From contig JAHFVD010000050.1 in the NCBI GenBank assembly GCA_023264735.1, forward strand, positions 1 to 55,098: a stretch of 55,098 nt of DNA, read 5' to 3'. The stretch is from Mycobacterium sp. (GTDB lineage: Bacteria; Actinomycetota; Actinomycetes; Mycobacteriales; Mycobacteriaceae). A model generated the notes under the pieces. The model was not told the DNA's origin and did no database searches. It saw nothing but the letters and a program-made list of their open reading frames with translations. Shown here piece after piece: positions 29,406-37,716 of the stretch; position 1 is the first letter of the stretch; each line of letters opens with the position of its first letter. A program made the position numbers and the translations under genes.

Positions 29406-30806
29406 ATGTCCATGACAGTCGCCGAGCCCAGTACCGACGGTTCTTACCGCGATCGGATCGTCGCGGTCGAACCGGGCGGTAACGAGTTCATCGCCGAGGC
29501 CGACCGGCACGGCAAGCCACACCAGCTGTTCTGGACGTGGACTTCGCCCAACCTCGAATTCGCGACGATCTTCGTCGGCATGCTGGCCGTGCTGGCCTTC
29601 GGGATGAGTTTCTGGCAGGCCGTCGTCGGCATCGCCATCGGCACCGGGCTGGGCGCGATCGCGCACTATTTCCTCTCCGCCCGCGGTCCGCTACACGGTG
29701 TGCCGCAGATGGTGCTGGGACGAATGGCGTTCGGCTTCAAGGGCAATGCGCTGCCCGCGGGGCTGATGTCGGTGACGGCGGGCGTCGGCTGGTTCGCCAC
29801 CAACAGCGTCAGCGGCGCATTTGCGCTCAGCACGCTGTTCGGCTTCTCGCCGCTCATCGGCCTGATCATCATCGTGCTGCTGCAGACCGGGTTTGCGTTC
29901 TTCGGTCACAACCTGGTGCAGGCCTTCGAGCGTTGGTCGTTCCCGGTGCTCGCTGTGGTGTTCGTGGCGGCTTCGGTAGCCATCTTCGCCCATGCCGATC
30001 TGAGTGCGGCGGCGCCGACCGGTGGCGTCGGCGGGCTCGGTGGATTCCTGCTGACCGTAGGCACCTCGTTCGGCTACGCCGCGGGCTGGACGCCGTATGC
30101 GGCGGACTACACCCGATACCTGCCATCGACGGTGTCGACGGCGGCGACCGGCCTGTATGCGTCGGCCGGGTTGTTCCTGTCCTGTTTCGTGCTCGAAGTC
30201 GTCGGTGCCGCCTCGGTGACCACCGGCGAGGCCAACCTGGGCGATCCCACCGGGTCGTTCACCAGTGAGCTGCCGTCGCTGTTGGCCAAGGCGACGCTGC
30301 TGGCGATCGCGATCGGTGCGATTGCGGCCAACTCGATCAACATCTATTCGGGCGCAATGGCTTTCGTGACCATCGGCATCAAATTGCCCGCGCACATCGC
30401 CCGCGCTCTGGTCACGGTGTTCTTCGGTGTCGCCGGGTTCATCATCGCCAAACTGGCGCTACCCGACGCGGCGCACAGTTACGAGGCGTTCCTGCTGGTG
30501 ATCGCCTACTGGATCGGGCCATGGCTCGGTGTGGTGTTCGCCGACCAATACCTGCGCCGCGGTCAGGCGATCGCGGGCTATCTCTACGACCGCAGCTACG
30601 CGAACTGGGGCGGCCTGCTGTCGTTCGCGGGCGGCCTGGTGGTGTCGGTGCTGCTGTTCTGCAACCAGGAGATATTCCAGGGCTACATCGTCCGCGAGCT
30701 GCCGCAGCTCGGTGACATCACGTTCTTCGTGGGCTTCCTGATCGCCGGTGCGAGTTATCTTGTGCTATGCCGATCGAAGATAGCCGCCGAACGCACAGCG
30801 GTATGA
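29406..30806 (+). CDS. NCS1-type purine/cytosine permease
   Basis: This 466-residue protein has about twelve membrane helices. The N-terminal cytosolic segment is followed by SPNLEFATIFVGML, GIAIGTGLGAIAHYFLSARGP and TPYAADYTRYLP, all typical of the NCS1 nucleobase:cation symporter family. It should import cytosine or a related base. The downstream deaminase starts in its last codons (ATGA), and the oxygenase follows in the same way, so all three form one operon. Confidence 0.88.
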   Translation: MSMTVAEPSTDGSYRDRIVAVEPGGNEFIAEADRHGKPHQLFWTWTSPNLEFATIFVGMLAVLAFGMSFWQAVVGIAIGTGLGAIAHYFLSARGPLHGVPQMVLGRMAFGFKGNALPAGLMSVTAGVGWFATNSVSGAFALSTLFGFSPLIGLIIIVLLQTGFAFFGHNLVQAFERWSFPVLAVVFVAASVAIFAHADLSAAAPTGGVGGLGGFLLTVGTSFGYAAGWTPYAADYTRYLPSTVSTAATGLYASAGLFLSCFVLEVVGAASVTTGEANLGDPTGSFTSELPSLLAKATLLAIAIGAIAANSINIYSGAMAFVTIGIKLPAHIARALVTVFFGVAGFIIAKLALPDAAHSYEAFLLVIAYWIGPWLGVVFADQYLRRGQAIAGYLYDRSYANWGGLLSFAGGLVVSVLLFCNQEIFQGYIVRELPQLGDITFFVGFLIAGASYLVLCRSKIAAERTAV

Positions 30807-31249
30807 CGCCTCATGCCATGCTCGAGGTCGCCTACGCCGAAGCGCGAAAGGGCTTGGCGGAAGGTGGAATTCCGATCGGGGCCGCGCTGTTCAGCGCCGA
30901 CGGCGTGCTGCTGGGCAGTGGGCACAACCGCCGCGTACAGCACGACGACCCGTCAGTGCACGCCGAAACCGATGCCTTCCGCGCCGCAGGCCGTCAGCGT
31001 GACTACCGCTGGACGATCATGGTCACCACACTCTCGCCGTGCTGGTACTGCAGTGGGCTGGTGCGCCAGTTCAACATTGGTGCGGTGCTGATCGGGGAGA
31101 GCCAGACCTTCACCGGCGGACATGACTGGCTGGCCGAGCACGGCGTCGACGTGACCGTGCTGGACGACGAACGCTGCGTGACGATGATGACGGAGTTCAT
31201 CGCCGCGAATCCCGAACTGTGGAACGAGGACATCGGAGTCGCCGAGTGA
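30803..31249 (+). CDS. Cytosine/nucleoside deaminase, yeast FCY1-like
   Basis: This 148-residue zinc deaminase has HAE at residues 53-55 (ligand His and proton-shuttle Glu) and SPCWYC with Cys80 and Cys83 as the other ligands. The layout is that of the fungal cytosine deaminase group and not of tRNA adenosine deaminase. ATG 30803 overlaps the permease stop by four bases. An upstream ATG at 30767 would overlap by 40. Probable reaction: cytosine to uracil plus ammonia. The base could also be guanine or a modified pyrimidine. Confidence 0.85.
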   Translation: MTPHAMLEVAYAEARKGLAEGGIPIGAALFSADGVLLGSGHNRRVQHDDPSVHAETDAFRAAGRQRDYRWTIMVTTLSPCWYCSGLVRQFNIGAVLIGESQTFTGGHDWLAEHGVDVTVLDDERCVTMMTEFIAANPELWNEDIGVAE

Positions 31250-32199
31250 TTGCCAGCGTCGACATCTCCCGCTGGCACGCCGGGGGAGCACAAGCTGACG
31301 CCGTCGCCGCCGAACTTGACGAGGGGCTGCAGCAGGCCGGCTTCATCCTCGTCACCGGCCACGGCATCGACCCGGAGCTGGCTGCCGGGGTGCGCGCGGC
31401 GTCCCGAAAATTCTTCAGCCTGCCCGACGAGGTCAAGCGGCGGTACTCGGTGCCGGTCGGCGGTCACGGCTGGATCGCGCCCGGCGCGGAGGCCAACGCC
31501 TATGCCGAGGGCACCGAGACGCCGCCCGACCTCAAGGAGAGCTACAGCCTGGGCGCGGAAACCGCCGTCGGCGATCCCGAGGTCGACCGGATCTGGTTCG
31601 CGCCCAACGTCTGGCCGGCCGAGGTGGCCGAACTGCAGTCGCTGGTCAACGAATACACCGCGGCCGTGCATCGCCTCGCCGACGACCTGCTGGCGCTGAT
31701 GGCCCACGCGCTCGGGCTGGCGGACAACCCATTCGTCGCCCTCGCCGACCGGCCCACCTGGACGATGAACATCAACCACTACCCGCCGGTCAGCGTCGTC
31801 GGGGAGCCCGAGCCCGGGCAGTTCCGGATCGGCCCGCACACCGACTTCGGCACCGTGACGATCTTGGATCGCGAGCCCGGGGCCGGTGGGCTGCAAGTCT
31901 TTTCCGACGCCGGCGGCTGGGAGGACGCCCCCTACGACCCGGCGGCGCTGACGATCAACATCGGCGACCTTCTCGAATACTGGAGCGGGCGGCGCTGGCC
32001 GTCGGGCCGGCATCGGGTGCTGCCCCCGCAGCCGCATGCCCCCGAGGAGGACCTGATCTCGCTGATCTACTTCTACGAGGCGAACCACGACGCACTGGTC
32101 ACCCCGCTGGCGCCGCCGATCGGGCGGGTGGCGGGGCTGACGCCGGTGACGTCATCAACCTTTATCAAGGAACGCCTGGACGCCATCACCGTGGGCTGA
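31246..32199 (+). CDS. Isopenicillin-N-synthase-family Fe(II) oxygenase
   Basis: The product is 317 residues from a GTG overlapping the deaminase stop (GTGA). It has the double-stranded beta-helix iron site His198-x-Asp200 (HTDFGT) and His256 (GRHRVLP), and the N-terminal GFILVTGHG of the family. The usual RxS motif that binds 2-oxoglutarate reads Leu270-Ile-Ser272, so the anchoring Arg is missing. The family includes fungal thymine-7-hydroxylase, a pyrimidine salvage enzyme, which suits the operon. The substrate is inferred only. Confidence 0.85.
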   Translation: MIASVDISRWHAGGAQADAVAAELDEGLQQAGFILVTGHGIDPELAAGVRAASRKFFSLPDEVKRRYSVPVGGHGWIAPGAEANAYAEGTETPPDLKESYSLGAETAVGDPEVDRIWFAPNVWPAEVAELQSLVNEYTAAVHRLADDLLALMAHALGLADNPFVALADRPTWTMNINHYPPVSVVGEPEPGQFRIGPHTDFGTVTILDREPGAGGLQVFSDAGGWEDAPYDPAALTINIGDLLEYWSGRRWPSGRHRVLPPQPHAPEEDLISLIYFYEANHDALVTPLAPPIGRVAGLTPVTSSTFIKERLDAITVG

Positions 32200-32200
32200 C

Positions 32201-32270
32201 CGGCCGCCGAGATCGACGTTTTGACGGCATCTACTTGAACTTTTGCGGCCGAACGTCGGTTTGGGCGGGA
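32201..32270. repeat. Intergenic mycobacterial palindromic element, copy 1
   Basis: The gap before rpiB holds GATCGACGTTTTGACGGC followed by TTTTGCGGCCGAACGTCGG. CGACGTT (32214-32220) is inverse to AACGTCG (32252-32258). A related element lies after nei at 33595-33653. Confidence 0.5.
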
Positions 32271-32309
32271 GTTGGTTGCGGTCTGGCGGGAGTAAGTAAG
32301 GTAACGGCC

Positions 32310-32789
32310 ATGCGTGTCTACCTCGGCTCAGACCATGCCGGATACGAACTCAAGGAAGCCATCATCGAGCACCTCAAAAAGGGTGGTCACGAGCCGATCG
32401 ACTGCGGCGCGTTCAGCTACGACGCCGAGGACGACTATCCGGCGTTCTGCATCGCCGCGGCGACCAGGACACTGGCCGACCCCGACAGCCTCGGCATCGT
32501 GATCGGCGGCTCCGGCAACGGTGAGCAGATCGCGGCCAACAAGGTGCCCGGCATCCGCTGCGCGCTGGCGTGGAGCGTGGAGACCGCGTCGTTGGCCCGC
32601 GAGCACAACAACGCTCAGGTGATCGGCATCGGCGGGCGCATGCATCCGGTCGAGGACGCGCTGAGTTTCGTCGACGCATTCCTGAGCACCCCGTGGTCGG
32701 AAGCTGAACGCCACCAACGGCGTATCGACATCCTCGACGAGTACGAGCGCACCCACGTGCCGCCGCCGGTGCCCGGCGCCCCGGCCTGA
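32310..32789 (+). CDS. rpiB: Ribose-5-phosphate isomerase B
   Basis: This 159-residue enzyme interconverts ribose-5-phosphate and ribulose-5-phosphate in the pentose phosphate pathway. It begins MRVYLGSDHAGYELK with the substrate Asp and His, and has GIVIGGSGNGEQIAANK with the phosphate loop. The mycobacterial form uses Glu in place of the usual catalytic Cys, and here SGNGEQ agrees. Frames beginning at 32235 extend into the upstream repeat and are not conserved. It is the Rv2465c counterpart. Confidence 0.95.
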   Translation: MRVYLGSDHAGYELKEAIIEHLKKGGHEPIDCGAFSYDAEDDYPAFCIAAATRTLADPDSLGIVIGGSGNGEQIAANKVPGIRCALAWSVETASLAREHNNAQVIGIGGRMHPVEDALSFVDAFLSTPWSEAERHQRRIDILDEYERTHVPPPVPGAPA

Positions 32790-32792
32790 CCC

Positions 32793-33584
32793 GTGCCGGA
32801 AGGCCATACCCTTCACCGGCTGGCCCGGCTGCATCAGCGCCGCTTCGCGGGCGCCCCGGCGGCGGTGTCGAGCCCGCAGGGCCGGTTCACCGACGCTGCG
32901 ATGCTCAACGGACGGCTGTTCACCCGCGCATCGGTCTGGGGTAAACACCTGTTCCATCACTACGACGGCGGCCCGATCGTGCACATCCATCTGGGGTTGT
33001 ACGGCACCTTCACCGAGGCGCCGGTGCCGATGCCACTGCCCGTCGGCCAGGTGCGCATGCGGGTGGTGGGTGCCGAGTACGGCACCGACCTGCGCGGCCC
33101 GACGGCCTGTGACGTGTTGGACGAGGCGCAGGTGTCGGCCATCGTGGCCCGGCTCGGGCCCGACCCGCTGCGCAAGGACGCCGACCCGGCGCTGCCCTGG
33201 GAGCGAATCTCCAAGTCCCGCAAGACCATCGGTGCACTGTTGATGGACCAGAGCGTGATCGCCGGAGTGGGCAACGTGTACCGCAGCGAATTGTTGTTCC
33301 GGCACAACATCAACCCCTACCGGTTGGGGCGCGACGTCAGCGAGATCGAGTTCGCCGATGCCTGGACCGATCTGGTCGCCTTGATGAAGGTCGGTGTCAG
33401 CAAGGGCAAGATCGTCGTGGTGCGGCCCGAACACGATCACGGCGCACCGTCGTACGCGCCGAACCGGCCCCGCACCTACGTCTACCGGCGGGCCGGCGAC
33501 CCGTGCCGGGTGTGCGCCACCCCGGTCCTGACCGCCGTGCTGGAGGGTCGCAACGTCTTCTGGTGTCCCACCTGCCAGGTCTGA
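32793..33584 (+). CDS. nei: Endonuclease VIII (Nei) DNA glycosylase
   Basis: This 263-residue protein of the Fpg/Nei family removes oxidised pyrimidines. The catalytic Pro2-Glu3 is intact (PEGHTLHRL). The H2TH domain shows DQSVIAGVGNVYRSELLF. The C-terminal zinc finger has CRVCATPV and WCPTCQV. The start is GTG at 32793, three bases after rpiB ends, so they are coupled. It corresponds to Rv2464c. Confidence 0.95.
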   Translation: MPEGHTLHRLARLHQRRFAGAPAAVSSPQGRFTDAAMLNGRLFTRASVWGKHLFHHYDGGPIVHIHLGLYGTFTEAPVPMPLPVGQVRMRVVGAEYGTDLRGPTACDVLDEAQVSAIVARLGPDPLRKDADPALPWERISKSRKTIGALLMDQSVIAGVGNVYRSELLFRHNINPYRLGRDVSEIEFADAWTDLVALMKVGVSKGKIVVVRPEHDHGAPSYAPNRPRTYVYRRAGDPCRVCATPVLTAVLEGRNVFWCPTCQV

Positions 33585-33594
33585 TTACGGCGCG

Positions 33595-33653
33595 CCGAGC
33601 GTCGACTTGGTGTCGGCGATCGGACGGTTTTGGCGCAACAACTCGACGTTCGG
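33595..33653. repeat. Intergenic mycobacterial palindromic element, copy 2
   Basis: CCGAGCGTCGA (33595-33605) pairs with TCGACGTTCGG (33643-33653) with one G-T pair. The text between (GACGGTTTTGGCGC) recalls the copy before rpiB. The two elements flank the rpiB-nei pair. Confidence 0.5.
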
Positions 33654-33689
33654 CGGGAAGGATGGGGCGCCACCCGCGAGAATGCTTGT

Positions 33690-35378
33690 ATGGAACTGAT
33701 TCTCGTCGTCGTCGGCGCCATCGCTGTGGCGGCGATCGCAAAGCAGCGTGGCCTGGAGCCCGCTTTGATGATCGTCCTCGTCGGTATCGCCGCATCGTTC
33801 CTGCCGGGATTCACCGCACCTGAACTGGATTCGCACGTCCTGCTCACCGTGGTGTTGCCGCCGCTGCTCTATTCCGCGGCGCTGGACTTCTCGTTCCCGG
33901 CGTTCATGCGCAACATCAAGCCGATCCTCGGTCTCGGGGTGGGCCTGGTGGTGGTCACCGCGTTCACCGTCGCCGCCGTCTCCGCGTGGCTGGTCGTGGT
34001 GCCGCTGACCTTCGCGACCGCGCTGGTCCTGGGCGCCATCGTCGCGCCGCCCGACGCCGTCACCGCCGTCGCGGTGGGCCGCAAACTGGGCTTACCCAAG
34101 CGGGTGATGACGATCCTGACCGGCGAGAGCCTGATCAACGACGCCGCCGCACTGGCGTTGTTCTCGATCGCGGTCGCCCAGGTCGCCGGCACGCACATCT
34201 TCATCGACAACCCGCTGCTGTTGTTCGGCTACAGCGCGGTGCTCGGTCCGGCGGTCGGCGTCGCGCTCGGCTACGTCACGCTGTGGATCCGCGACCGGCT
34301 CAACAGCGCGAGCCTGGAGACGATCCAGGGCCTGGTGGTGCCGTTCGCCGCCTACATCACCGCCGAGCGGTTTCACGCTTCGGGCGTGCTGGCGGTGGTG
34401 GCCGCCGGGTTCGTCGTCGGCAGCGGCACGCTGAGCGCGGGCTACCAGACCCGGCTGCAGGAGCGCTACGTCTGGCACTCGGTCGACGTGCTGCTGGAGG
34501 CGTTCGTGTTCGCCTACATCGGTCTGCATCTGCGGTTCGTCCTCGAAGACCTGCGCGATGCCCACGAGTCATTGGTGGAGGTCGGCGTCGCCGCGGCGGT
34601 GGTGCTGGCGATCGTGCTGGTGATCCGTCCGTTGTCGGTGTTCGTGATGTTCGGTCGCGGTGTGTTGTCCCGTCACGTCGATCGCAAGCTGAGCGTGCCG
34701 ATCCCCGAAGGCGGCCGGGGAGCGCTCGGCGGCCGAAAACGAACGCGGCCAAAAGGCAAGTGGCGCTCCATGATCGACCACACCTCATTGACTTGGCAGG
34801 AGAACGTGGTGGTGTCCTGGACCGGGATGCGCGGCGTGGTGACGCTGGCCGCCGCGGCCGGTATCCCGCCGACCATCGCCAGCGGCGAACCGTTTCCCGA
34901 GCGCGCCACCATCCAGGCGATCGCCTTCGTCGTGGCCGTCGGCACGCTGCTGCTGCAAGGCGCGACGCTGCCGCCATTGATCCGCCAGCTGAAGCTGTCG
35001 TCACAAGAGGACGACCGCGCCTATGACCGGGAGGAGACCCTCAAGGCCGAGAGCACCGTCCACACCGCGGCCGACGAGGTGCTTGCCTGGTTCGAGGCGA
35101 ATCCGCCTGACGGGCTCGATTCGCACGTGCTGACCGACATCCGCAATTGGATCGCCCGGCACTCCAAGGACGCCGACGAGATGCCGGATCCCGAGGAGCA
35201 TGACCTGCGCGCGGAAGTGTTCTCGACGTTGTATCGCGAGGTCCTGGCCGCCCAGCGCGCGGCACTGATCAGGGAGCGTGACTCCGGTGAGATCGACGAT
35301 GAGGCCGTGCGCGCCATGCTCGGTCGCCTGGATCTGCAGGAGGCCAGCGTGACGGCCCGGATGGAGAGCCGACTCTAA
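33690..35378 (+). CDS. Na+/H+ antiporter, CPA1 family
   Basis: This 562-residue protein has about twelve membrane helices and a cytosolic tail of some 130 residues rich in Glu, Asp and Arg. The ion-binding motif TGESLINDAAAL lies near residue 150, and LPPLLYSAALDF near residue 55 is typical of the NhaP/NHE type. The ATG at 33690 begins directly with the first helix (LILVVVGAIAVAAIA). A frame opening at 33630 adds residues that overlap the intergenic repeat. It likely exchanges Na+ or K+ for H+ in pH or salt balance. It is not between nei and lipP in M. tuberculosis. Confidence 0.9.
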   Translation: MELILVVVGAIAVAAIAKQRGLEPALMIVLVGIAASFLPGFTAPELDSHVLLTVVLPPLLYSAALDFSFPAFMRNIKPILGLGVGLVVVTAFTVAAVSAWLVVVPLTFATALVLGAIVAPPDAVTAVAVGRKLGLPKRVMTILTGESLINDAAALALFSIAVAQVAGTHIFIDNPLLLFGYSAVLGPAVGVALGYVTLWIRDRLNSASLETIQGLVVPFAAYITAERFHASGVLAVVAAGFVVGSGTLSAGYQTRLQERYVWHSVDVLLEAFVFAYIGLHLRFVLEDLRDAHESLVEVGVAAAVVLAIVLVIRPLSVFVMFGRGVLSRHVDRKLSVPIPEGGRGALGGRKRTRPKGKWRSMIDHTSLTWQENVVVSWTGMRGVVTLAAAAGIPPTIASGEPFPERATIQAIAFVVAVGTLLLQGATLPPLIRQLKLSSQEDDRAYDREETLKAESTVHTAADEVLAWFEANPPDGLDSHVLTDIRNWIARHSKDADEMPDPEEHDLRAEVFSTLYREVLAAQRAALIRERDSGEIDDEAVRAMLGRLDLQEASVTARMESRL

Positions 35379-35412
35379 TCCCCGAGTCGCTTCGCTCCAG
35401 CCCGCCGGATCT

Positions 35413-36273
35413 CTAAAAGTCGCCGAACCCGCCGCCGAAATCGCCGCCACCGAAGTCGCCGCCACCCCAGCCGCCGCTGTCGCCGAGTCCGCCGCCGTCA
35501 CTGCCCCAGCCGCCGCCGTCGCCAGACCAACCGCCGCCGTCACCGCCGCCGTCACCGCCCCAGCCGGCGTCTTGGCCGGCGCCCGAGTCCAGACCCTGGT
35601 CGTAACCCTGGTCGAAGCCCGAGCCGTAGCCGTTCTCGAAGCCCGACGCGTCGTAGCCGACGCCGCCCATGCCGGAGAACAACGCGTCAAACAGCAGGAC
35701 GGAACCGACACCCCAGGCGCCGGCGACCAGCGCCGTCTTCCACCACGGCTCGGAGTACCAGCCGGCCGGCACCGGACGGCCGGCGACGCGGCCACCGGGG
35801 TAGTAGTTCGGGGTGCGCTGGCTCGGCACGGGGGAGGCCTCGATCTCGCGGCCCTCGAACGCAACCTTGCGGTCTTCGGTGACGGCACCCGCCGACTTCT
35901 GGCCGGCGATCGTCTCCAGCTCCGGGCCCGGATCCATGCCCATCGCGATGCGCGCGGCGCGCACGTAGTACAGGCCCTCGATCGCGCTTTCCTTGGCCAG
36001 CATCGCCTGTTTGGCGGTGGTGGCCTGGTCGATCTGCGAGGACGCGGCGGTAAACCGTTCCGAGGCGTCGGCCAGCGCCTGGGTGGAGGCGTCGTTGTTT
36101 CCGGACAGGTTGAGCACCTGGCCGCCGAGTCGTTCGATCAGCCGCCGCGCGTCAGCCTTGGCATCGGCCAACGAGGCGGCGTTGCGATTGCCCGAGGCGC
36201 GCGACGAACTCACCACCGCCAGCACGATCGCAGCGACGACGACCAGGATGAGCACCACCAGCACACCGTTCAT
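35413..36273 (-). CDS. DUF1542-type membrane protein with Gly-rich tail
   Basis: This 286-residue protein has an N-terminal helix (VLVVLILVVVAAIVLAVV) and a helical region with AKADARRLIERLGGQ and AKQAMLAKESAIEGLYYVRAARIA. A second hydrophobic stretch follows near residue 190 (TALVAGAWGVGSVLLFDALF). The last 70 residues are almost only Gly, Asp, Trp, Ser and Phe. The ATG at 36273 was chosen over GTG 36282 without strong ribosome-site support. It lies head-to-tail downstream of nothing on its strand. The function is unknown. Confidence 0.8.
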   Translation of the reverse strand: MNGVLVVLILVVVAAIVLAVVSSSRASGNRNAASLADAKADARRLIERLGGQVLNLSGNNDASTQALADASERFTAASSQIDQATTAKQAMLAKESAIEGLYYVRAARIAMGMDPGPELETIAGQKSAGAVTEDRKVAFEGREIEASPVPSQRTPNYYPGGRVAGRPVPAGWYSEPWWKTALVAGAWGVGSVLLFDALFSGMGGVGYDASGFENGYGSGFDQGYDQGLDSGAGQDAGWGGDGGGDGGGWSGDGGGWGSDGGGLGDSGGWGGGDFGGGDFGGGFGDF

Positions 36274-36327
36274 GGCGTCCACAGTACCGATCCTGTGAAA
36301 GTGCTCCGGAGAACGAGAGTTTGCTTG

Positions 36328-37509
36328 TCAGAGCACGCCGAGAGCGCGGTAGACCGCGTCACTCAACGCAGTGCTGCGCGGGTCCGCATTGCATTTGGTG
36401 GCGTCGAAGTAATTCATCACGTACGCGTAGCCGATGCGGTGCTCGAGGTCGACGAAACCGTACGAGCCGCCCGAGCCGCCGTGGCCGAAGCTGCGCAGGT
36501 TCGGCCCGGCGACCCCGCGCTGGTTGAGCATGTAGCCCAGGCCCCAGCCGTGATCGGCGACCCGGGCACCGAGCACCACGTCGGCGTCGAAGCCGCCCTG
36601 CGAAACCCGCACGGATTCCAGGTGGTCGCGGCTGAGCAACTTCTCCTGTGCCAGCCCGTTGTAGAACGTGGCCAGCCCCAGCGCGGAGACGTGACCGTTG
36701 GTGCCGGGGAACTCGCTGCAGCGCCACTGGGTGAGCTCGTTGGAGCCGAGTTCGTCGTCGGGGACGAAGCCCATGGCGATCGACAGCCCTGCCATCGGAT
36801 GCTCGCCGAGAGAGGTCGGGTGCCCGGGCGCCTGGCCCTGGGCCAGCACGTCGCGAATGTGCGGCTTGTTGACCATCTCGGCGCAGCGTTTGTGTTCGGC
36901 GATCGGCAAACCGATGTGCACGTCGATGCCCATCGGCTGGGCGATCTCGGTCCGCAGGTACTGGCCGATGGTGCGTCCGGTGACGCGGCGAACCACCTCG
37001 CCGAGGATGAAGCCGAAGGTCACCATGTGGTAGCCCTGCGCGGTTCCGGGCGGCCACCACGGCTCGGCGGCGGCCAGGTCGGCGCACACCCGATCCCAGT
37101 CGGTGGTGTCGCTCCAATGCAGGCGGGTGCGCGGGCCGATCACCCCGGAACGGTGTCCCAGCACCGAGGCGACGGTGATGTCCTGCTTTCCGTTCTGGGC
37201 GAACTCCGGCCAGTACTGCGCGACCGGGGCATACAGATCGATCTCGCCGCGGTCGGCGAGCAGGTGCACGCACGTGCTCGTCAGGCCCTTGGTCCCGGAG
37301 AAGATGCTGGCCAGTGTGTTCTCCCGCCACAGCCGCCGGCGGCGGGCATCGGCATAGCCGCCCCACAGGTTGACCACCAGGTCGCCGTCGACCCACACCG
37401 CCACGGCGGCGCCGACCTCGTCACCCTCAGCGAAATTCTTCTCGAAGGCGTCCCGGACTGCGCCAAAACCCGCGGTGCACGCACCATCGATGGGTATCTG
37501 GTCGCTCAA
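36328..37509 (-). CDS. lipP: LipP-like serine hydrolase, beta-lactamase fold
   Basis: This 393-residue enzyme of the class C beta-lactamase/esterase fold has the catalytic SxxK as Ser71-Gly-Thr-Lys74 and the second motif Tyr in QGYHMVTFG. A HGGSGGSYGFVD segment stands in for the KTG box near the C-terminus. There is no signal peptide. TTG 37509 was chosen because TAGGAGG lies just upstream and the length equals lipP (Rv2463, 394 residues). The frame stays open upstream, but that part is antisense to the phosphatase gene. It probably acts as an esterase. Confidence 0.9.
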   Translation of the reverse strand: MSDQIPIDGACTAGFGAVRDAFEKNFAEGDEVGAAVAVWVDGDLVVNLWGGYADARRRRLWRENTLASIFSGTKGLTSTCVHLLADRGEIDLYAPVAQYWPEFAQNGKQDITVASVLGHRSGVIGPRTRLHWSDTTDWDRVCADLAAAEPWWPPGTAQGYHMVTFGFILGEVVRRVTGRTIGQYLRTEIAQPMGIDVHIGLPIAEHKRCAEMVNKPHIRDVLAQGQAPGHPTSLGEHPMAGLSIAMGFVPDDELGSNELTQWRCSEFPGTNGHVSALGLATFYNGLAQEKLLSRDHLESVRVSQGGFDADVVLGARVADHGWGLGYMLNQRGVAGPNLRSFGHGGSGGSYGFVDLEHRIGYAYVMNYFDATKCNADPRSTALSDAVYRALGVL

Positions 37510-37661
37510 CGCGCCTCCTAGCCGACGGTCCCAACCTGGGCAGCCGCCGGGAATTACAGCCGAATTTACGGAGATCACGGTAGCCAGCAAAGCTTGGAGG
37601 ACGATTGGAGCGGAATTGCAACCCTGTCGTAATTTGCGCATCCGCTCATAAGTTTGTTCAT

Positions 37662-37684
37662 GTGGAATTTCCTGCCGATTCCAC
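37662..37684. promoter_or_regulatory. Hairpin in the lipP-phosphatase divergent region
   Basis: GTGGAAT (37662-37668) and ATTCCAC (37678-37684) are perfect 7-base arms. It lies about 33 bases before the chosen phosphatase start, within a locally AT-rich stretch that probably holds the promoters of both divergent genes. Confidence 0.3.
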
Positions 37685-37716
37685 GTTCTCGCAGGTACGT
37701 GCGTCACGATCGAAGG

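Noticed and set aside
35572..37521. Plus-strand open frame of about 650 codons
   Set aside because: It is antisense to the DUF1542 gene and lipP, both of which have recognisable features. It is a product of GC bias.
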